Shown piece after piece: positions 60,584 through 64,000 of a stretch of 64,000 nt of DNA. A program made the position numbers and the translations under genes. Below the pieces are notes generated by a model. It saw only the letters and a list, made by a program, of their open reading frames with translations. It ran no database searches and was not told the origin of the DNA. Each line of letters opens with the position of its first letter. Position 1 is the stretch's first letter. Origin of the DNA: an uncultured Prevotellaceae bacterium. Lineage in GTDB: Bacteria > Bacteroidota > Bacteroidia > Bacteroidales > Bacteroidaceae. The DNA is taken from the NCBI GenBank assembly GCA_946404865.1, contig CAMJFC010000007.1, forward strand, positions 1 to 64,000, read 5' to 3'.

Positions 60584-62026
60584 CTATGCCTTGTAGTGTG
60601 TGTCGAGATACACCACCTTGGTAACAAGGTATTCCTCTACACCGTGCTTGCCGTCGGCGCCGCCGATACCGCTCTTCTTCAGTCCGGCATGGAAGCCTTG
60701 AATGGCCTCGAAATGCATGCGGTTGATGTAGGTCTCGCCAAACTCCAGTTCACGGCAGATGCGGGTGGCGGTGTCGATGTCTTTCGTGAAGACCGACGAA
60801 GCCAGACCGTACTCACAGTCGTTGGCCCATTCAATCACCTGGTCGATGTTGTCAAACTCCACCAACGGCAGCACCGGACCGAAGGTTTCCTCGTGGATGA
60901 TATCCATATCCTGACGGCAGTCGTCAAGCACGGTGGCGGGGTAGAAGTAACCCTTGCCCTCGATGCGTTTGCCACCGCATAGAATCTTGGCTCCTTGCTT
61001 CACGGCATTCGCCACCTTTGCCTCCACACTCTCCAAAGCAGCTTTCTCCACCAACGGACCCATATCGACATCCTTCTCGATGGCGGGATTGCCCACCTTC
61101 ACCGCCTCGAATTTCTTCACGATGAGGTCGGTGAACGCTTTCTTGATGTCCTTATGCACATACACGCGCTCGGCATTGTTGCATATCTGCCCGGTGTTGC
61201 CGATGCGGCTCTCCAAGATGGCTTGTGCCGCCAGTTCCAAGTCGGCGTCGGGGAAGACGATGGCGGGTGCCTTGCCGCCCAGTTCCAGACTCACCTTTGT
61301 GATGTTGGGTGCGGCGGCCTCCATGATTTTCACACCTGCGCCCACGCTGCCGGTCAGACTTACAATGCCCACCTTCGGGTGCTTGGCCAGTGCGTTGCCC
61401 ACGACCGAGCCCTTGCCGGTGACCACGTTGAACAGTCCGGCGGGCAGTCCGCTCTCATCCACGACCTTACAAAACTCACAGCAGTTCTCCGGTGTGATTT
61501 GTGCCGGTTTGATGACGATGGCATTGCCGGTGATAAGGGCGGCAGCGGCCTTGCGGGCGATGAGGAAGAAGGGGAAGTTCCACGGCAGGATGCCGGCGGC
61601 CACACCGATGGGACGCTTCACCAGTATCATTGTCTCGTTGGGTGCGTCGCTCTGGATGACCTCACCTTCGATGCGGCGTGCAAACTCAGCCATGTAGTCG
61701 AAATAGGTGGCGGTGACACCCACCTCGACGCCGGCGAGTGCCTGCGTCTTGCCCTGTTCGCGCACCAGGATTTCCTGGAACTTGTCAAAATTCTTGCGGA
61801 TGCCGTCGGCCATGCGATGCAGATAAACGGCACGCTCGCACGACGGGGTCTTCGCCCATTGTTTCTGGGCTTGGTAAGCTGCGTTGACGGCTTCCTCCAC
61901 GTCTTCCACGGTGCCTGCCGGCTGCCGGCTGGTCACTTCTTCAGTGCTGGGGTTCAATACGTCAATCCACTCGCCGGAACGGCTTTCAACGAACTTGCCG
62001 TTGATGTACATTTTCAGATTTGTCAT
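60584..62026 (-). CDS. Aldehyde dehydrogenase, AldA-like (probable lactaldehyde dehydrogenase)
   Basis: A 480-residue NAD-dependent aldehyde dehydrogenase, the same length as E. coli AldA (479). The catalytic Cys is C282 in GNTGQICNNAERV; the general base is E248 in SLELGGKAP; the cofactor Lys is K173 in VIKPAQITPEN. In rhamnose and fucose breakdown AldA oxidises L-lactaldehyde to L-lactate, which fits the RhaD-containing operon 6 kb away. I chose the ATG at 62026 (MTNLKMYINGKFV); the longer open frame covers the promoter region. A role in glycolaldehyde oxidation is also possible. Confidence 0.92.
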   Translation of the reverse strand: MTNLKMYINGKFVESRSGEWIDVLNPSTEEVTSRQPAGTVEDVEEAVNAAYQAQKQWAKTPSCERAVYLHRMADGIRKNFDKFQEILVREQGKTQALAGVEVGVTATYFDYMAEFARRIEGEVIQSDAPNETMILVKRPIGVAAGILPWNFPFFLIARKAAAALITGNAIVIKPAQITPENCCEFCKVVDESGLPAGLFNVVTGKGSVVGNALAKHPKVGIVSLTGSVGAGVKIMEAAAPNITKVSLELGGKAPAIVFPDADLELAAQAILESRIGNTGQICNNAERVYVHKDIKKAFTDLIVKKFEAVKVGNPAIEKDVDMGPLVEKAALESVEAKVANAVKQGAKILCGGKRIEGKGYFYPATVLDDCRQDMDIIHEETFGPVLPLVEFDNIDQVIEWANDCEYGLASSVFTKDIDTATRICRELEFGETYINRMHFEAIQGFHAGLKKSGIGGADGKHGVEEYLVTKVVYLDTHYKA

Positions 62027-62077
62027 AGTGTTTTGGTTTTTAGTTGTTAACAGACGAACATAATAGTAATTGCTCTG

Positions 62078-62085
62078 CAAAAATA
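62078..62085 (-). promoter_or_regulatory. Promoter -7 box of the dehydrogenase gene
   Basis: The minus strand reads TATTTTTG followed by CA, matching the Bacteroidota -7 box, about 52 bases before the chosen ATG. The GACATA-type repeat block lies directly upstream. Confidence 0.65.
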
Positions 62086-62097
62086 ATCTTTTTTTTC

Positions 62098-62204
62098 GAC
62101 ATATGAACATAAGAACAAATATTTTTACATAAGAACATATTTTTTTCGACAGATGAACATAGGAACATTTTTTTGACAGATGAACATAGGAACATAATTT
62201 TTCT
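62098..62204. repeat. Second GACATAGGAACATA repeat array
   Basis: About four diverged units (GACATATGAACATAAGAACA, TACATAAGAACATA, GACAGATGAACATAGGAACA twice) separated by T-runs start at 62098, 62126, 62148 and 62175. The units are the same family as the strictly periodic array at 26057-26201 but with irregular spacing. Like that array, it lies between two divergent promoters (dehydrogenase leftward, SGNH esterase rightward). Confidence 0.85.
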
Positions 62205-62210
62205 TTATTA

Positions 62211-62244
62211 TTTGTCTATTTGTCAGAAAAAGGTCGTACCTTTG
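62211..62244 (+). promoter_or_regulatory. Promoter of the SGNH hydrolase gene
   Basis: TACCTTTG at 62237-62244 matches the -7 box; TTTG at 62211-62214 lies 22 bases upstream, slightly longer than the usual 19-20. The ATG at 62286 follows after 41 bases. Confidence 0.6.
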
Positions 62245-62285
62245 TTGCAGTGACTAAAATACAACTCTGTTAAAACGATACGATT

Positions 62286-63098
62286 ATGTTGAAAAAACGT
62301 TTTGTGACCATTCTCCTGATGACCGTCGTCTGTGCTTATGTCTCAGCACAAGTGACTTTTGCACACCCATGGCAAGGCAAGCGCGTAGCGTATTTTGGCG
62401 ACAGTATCACCGACCCGAACAACAAAGGTTCGAAAACCAAGTATTGGAATTTCTTACAATCGTGGCTCGACATCACACCCTATGTCTATGGTGTGAGCGG
62501 ACGGCAGTGGAATGATATCCCGCGTCAGGCGGATAAGTTGCAGGCCGACCACGGACAAGATGTCGATGCCATCCTGATTTTCGTGGGCACCAACGATTTT
62601 AATGCGGGCGTTCCCATCGGTGAATGGTGGGACGAGTGCGATACCACCGTGATGGCGGGCATCCACAAACCCAAGGCTATGGTCGCCCGTAGGCAGCGCA
62701 TGCCGCAGATGAACCCTGACACCTATCGCGGACGCATCAATATCGCTCTCGACAAAGTGAAACGGATGTTTCCCGATAAACAAATCGTCTTGCTCACGCC
62801 GTTGCATCGCGCCTTCGCTGAGTTTAGCGATAGCAACTGCCAACCCGATGAGTCGTATCAGAACGAGTGCGGCGAGTGGGTGGATGCCTACGTGCAGTCG
62901 GTGTGTGAGGCGGGACGTATTTGGGCTGTGCCTGTCATCGACTGGAATGCCTCGTCGGGACTCTTCCCCTTGCATGAGGAGGGATTGCGTTACTTTGCCA
63001 AGCCCGATACCGACCGTTTGCACCCCAACGACGCTGGCCAGGAGCGTCTGGCACGCACCCTGATGTATCAGTTGCTCACACTGCCGTGTAGATTCTAA
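62286..63098 (+). CDS. Exported SGNH/GDSL hydrolase (probable carbohydrate esterase)
   Basis: A 270-residue exported protein with signal peptide MLKKRFVTILLMTVVCAYVSA. The SGNH fold is shown by the catalytic Ser block VAYFGDSITD near residue 34, the oxyanion Asn block FVGTNDFN near 99, and the catalytic Asp-His block TDRLHPND near 249. Such enzymes usually remove acetyl groups from polysaccharides. It lies near SusC/SusD and a sugar operon, so deacetylation of a plant glycan is a reasonable inference, but the substrate cannot be told from the sequence. It lies alone between a repeat array and the GxxExxY region. Confidence 0.9.
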   Translation: MLKKRFVTILLMTVVCAYVSAQVTFAHPWQGKRVAYFGDSITDPNNKGSKTKYWNFLQSWLDITPYVYGVSGRQWNDIPRQADKLQADHGQDVDAILIFVGTNDFNAGVPIGEWWDECDTTVMAGIHKPKAMVARRQRMPQMNPDTYRGRINIALDKVKRMFPDKQIVLLTPLHRAFAEFSDSNCQPDESYQNECGEWVDAYVQSVCEAGRIWAVPVIDWNASSGLFPLHEEGLRYFAKPDTDRLHPNDAGQERLARTLMYQLLTLPCRF

Positions 63099-63118
63099 CC
63101 CCGTCGTCGTATGTTTCC

Positions 63119-63207
63119 GCACGTTTAGCGTGGAAATTACTCGGTTGATCTTCACGCTTCGCGTGGAAATTTTTCAAATTTAGTTCAAATTTTTCAAATT
63201 CATAATT
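63119..63207. repeat. Left inverted repeat flanking the GxxExxY gene
   Basis: Begins with the hairpin CACGTTTAGCGTGGAAATT, then at 63153-63207 a ~55-base unit: the hairpin CACGCTTCGCGTGG followed by two copies of AAATTTTTCAAATT. The same unit appears in opposite orientation, nearly identical, on the other side of the gene (63756-63806). Confidence 0.85.
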
Positions 63208-63261
63208 TGAATCATTTCTTCGCGTCAGCTCGCCAAAGTTTTATCTATAAATATAAAGACG

Positions 63262-63687
63262 ATGGATTGGAATAATGAATACAATAGAAAATACAAGTTC
63301 TTTCACGAAATCACAGGAGAGGCAATGAGGGTTCATTCAAAATACAAACCCGGCTTGCTTGAGTCTGCCTATGAGGCAGCTCTCAAATACTTGTTGGAAC
63401 AGAATGGGCATCAAGTGGACAGACAGGTCTATCTTCCTATCTATTGGGATGAAGTGAAACTGGATCAGAATTATAGGATGGATTTGGTGATTGACTCCAA
63501 TATTATCGTTGAATTGAAAGCAGTTTCACATATTGAAACCATACATCGCAGACAGTTATTCAACTATATGAACCTAACTCATTTGCCCTACGGAATGATT
63601 ATCAATTTCGGAGCCGAGAGTCTCTATTCAGAATGGTATCACAGAAACCCTACGACAGGTCAAATCGATAGAGTAAAACTGCTATGA
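63262..63687 (+). CDS. GxxExxY family protein (PD-(D/E)xK-like)
   Basis: A 141-residue protein of the GxxExxY family (Pfam PF13366, TIGR04256). The naming motif is GLLESAY near residue 33; the nuclease-like core is YRMDLVIDSNIIVELKA near 73-90 with the D...ELK arrangement of the PD-(D/E)xK fold; LPYGMIINFG near 113 is also typical. The family is of unknown function and often present in several copies per genome. The gene is bracketed by inverted repeats, so it may travel or act with them. No membrane segment or signal peptide. No clear promoter box was found. Confidence 0.9.
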   Translation: MDWNNEYNRKYKFFHEITGEAMRVHSKYKPGLLESAYEAALKYLLEQNGHQVDRQVYLPIYWDEVKLDQNYRMDLVIDSNIIVELKAVSHIETIHRRQLFNYMNLTHLPYGMIINFGAESLYSEWYHRNPTTGQIDRVKLL

Positions 63688-63741
63688 GAATAATGTTTAC
63701 AACTCTTGTCACCTATTTATTTAATAATAAACCGTAGTAAT

Positions 63742-63833
63742 ACACGCGTAGCGTGATAATTTGAAAAATTTGGATCTAATTTGAAAAATTTCCACGCGTC
63801 AGCGTGCCAAAGACAAACACGCGTCAGCGTGCC
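63742..63833. repeat. Right inverted repeat flanking the GxxExxY gene
   Basis: Contains CACGCGTAGCGTG (63743), then at 63756-63806 the inverted version of the left unit (two AATTTGAAAAATTT copies then CCACGCGTCAGCGTG), then another CACGCGTCAGCGTG (63819). The inner unit matches the left repeat almost base for base with a few substitutions or single-base gaps. Confidence 0.85.
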
Positions 63834-63861
63834 AACCATCATCCTTCTAAAAAACCGCGTT

Positions 63862-64000
63862 ATGACACCGCAAAAATCAGCTTTCACCGCCCTCATTGTG
63901 GCTATCACACTGTCAGTATTCATCCTTTTCCCCTTGAATCTCGCAGCGAAGAACCCTGCATCGCCTCCTGACCGGTGGCCTGACGGTACCCCCATCGACA
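63862..64000 (+). CDS. N-terminus of an exported protein, cut by window edge
   Basis: An ATG at 63862 opens a 46-codon frame that runs off the window. It starts MTPQKSAFTALIVAITLSVF, a signal-peptide-like hydrophobic stretch, and continues NPASPPDRWPDGTPID. The WPDGTPID segment recalls the mature start of Bacteroidota polygalacturonase (GH28)-type enzymes, but 46 residues are too few to assign a family. It would fit the glycan-degradation context. The inverted repeats lie directly upstream. Confidence 0.55.
   Translation, partial: MTPQKSAFTALIVAITLSVFILFPLNLAAKNPASPPDRWPDGTPID

Noticed and set aside
63119..63833. Insertion sequence or transposon
   Set aside because: No transposase domain is recognised in the GxxExxY protein and no clear target duplication was found; only the inverted-repeat arrangement is reported.

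Overview
The window comes from a member of the Bacteroidota and most likely a Prevotella-type organism. The evidence is the rplKAJL-rpoBC order followed by a DUF3467 gene, a SusC/SusD pair, LytS/LytTR signalling, repeated promoters of the Bacteroidota form TAnnTTTG (several with a TTTG about 19-20 bases upstream), little sign of Shine-Dalgarno sites, and large exported choice-of-anchor/adhesin-like proteins with T9SS-style tails. No plasmid, phage, transposase or CRISPR was recognised.

Layout: 1-10.4 kb is the 3' part of the ribosomal protein/RNA polymerase operon (rplK partial, rplA, rplJ, rplL, an attenuator-like hairpin, rpoB, rpoC), followed by a DUF3467 gene. 10.9-21.9 kb holds three large secreted modular proteins, each followed by a very small acidic protein. 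22-30.5 kb is housekeeping and signalling: an S1-domain CvfB-like protein, a LolD-type ABC ATPase, a KefB/USP antiporter, asd, a LytS/LytTR two-component pair and an orphan LuxR-type regulator. 30.8-49.2 kb is a second surface-protein island: a T9SS-tailed adhesin-like protein, a three-protein operon ending in a small protein, and a 1616-residue paralogue with its own small protein. 49.4-54.7 kb is a deoxysugar operon (RhaB kinase, an AraA-type isomerase, an MFS transporter, RhaD aldolase), then one tRNA. 55-64 kb holds a SusC/SusD pair, a lactaldehyde-dehydrogenase-like enzyme, an SGNH esterase, a GxxExxY protein inside inverted repeats, and the start of another exported protein.

How the genes fit together: RhaB, RhaD and the aldehyde dehydrogenase make a coherent route from a 6-deoxy sugar to dihydroxyacetone phosphate and lactate. 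SusC/SusD and the SGNH esterase could supply the sugar from an acetylated plant glycan. The isomerase in this operon belongs to the L-arabinose isomerase family, where an L-rhamnose isomerase would be expected.

The most unusual signals are: (1) five small proteins (57-68 aa) starting MK..YIxP and with a Trp near the end (usually V/I-W-D/E/Q), each the last gene behind a giant exported protein and each followed by a hairpin; (2) a GxxExxY gene between near-identical inverted repeats; (3) a 29-bp-period array of GACATAGGAACATAAGGACATA units lying between divergent promoters, with relatives in two other divergent regions; (4) the AraA-type isomerase in a rhamnose operon; and (5) intergenic regions packed with several families of palindromes and microsatellite-like repeats, some of which extend into gene ends.
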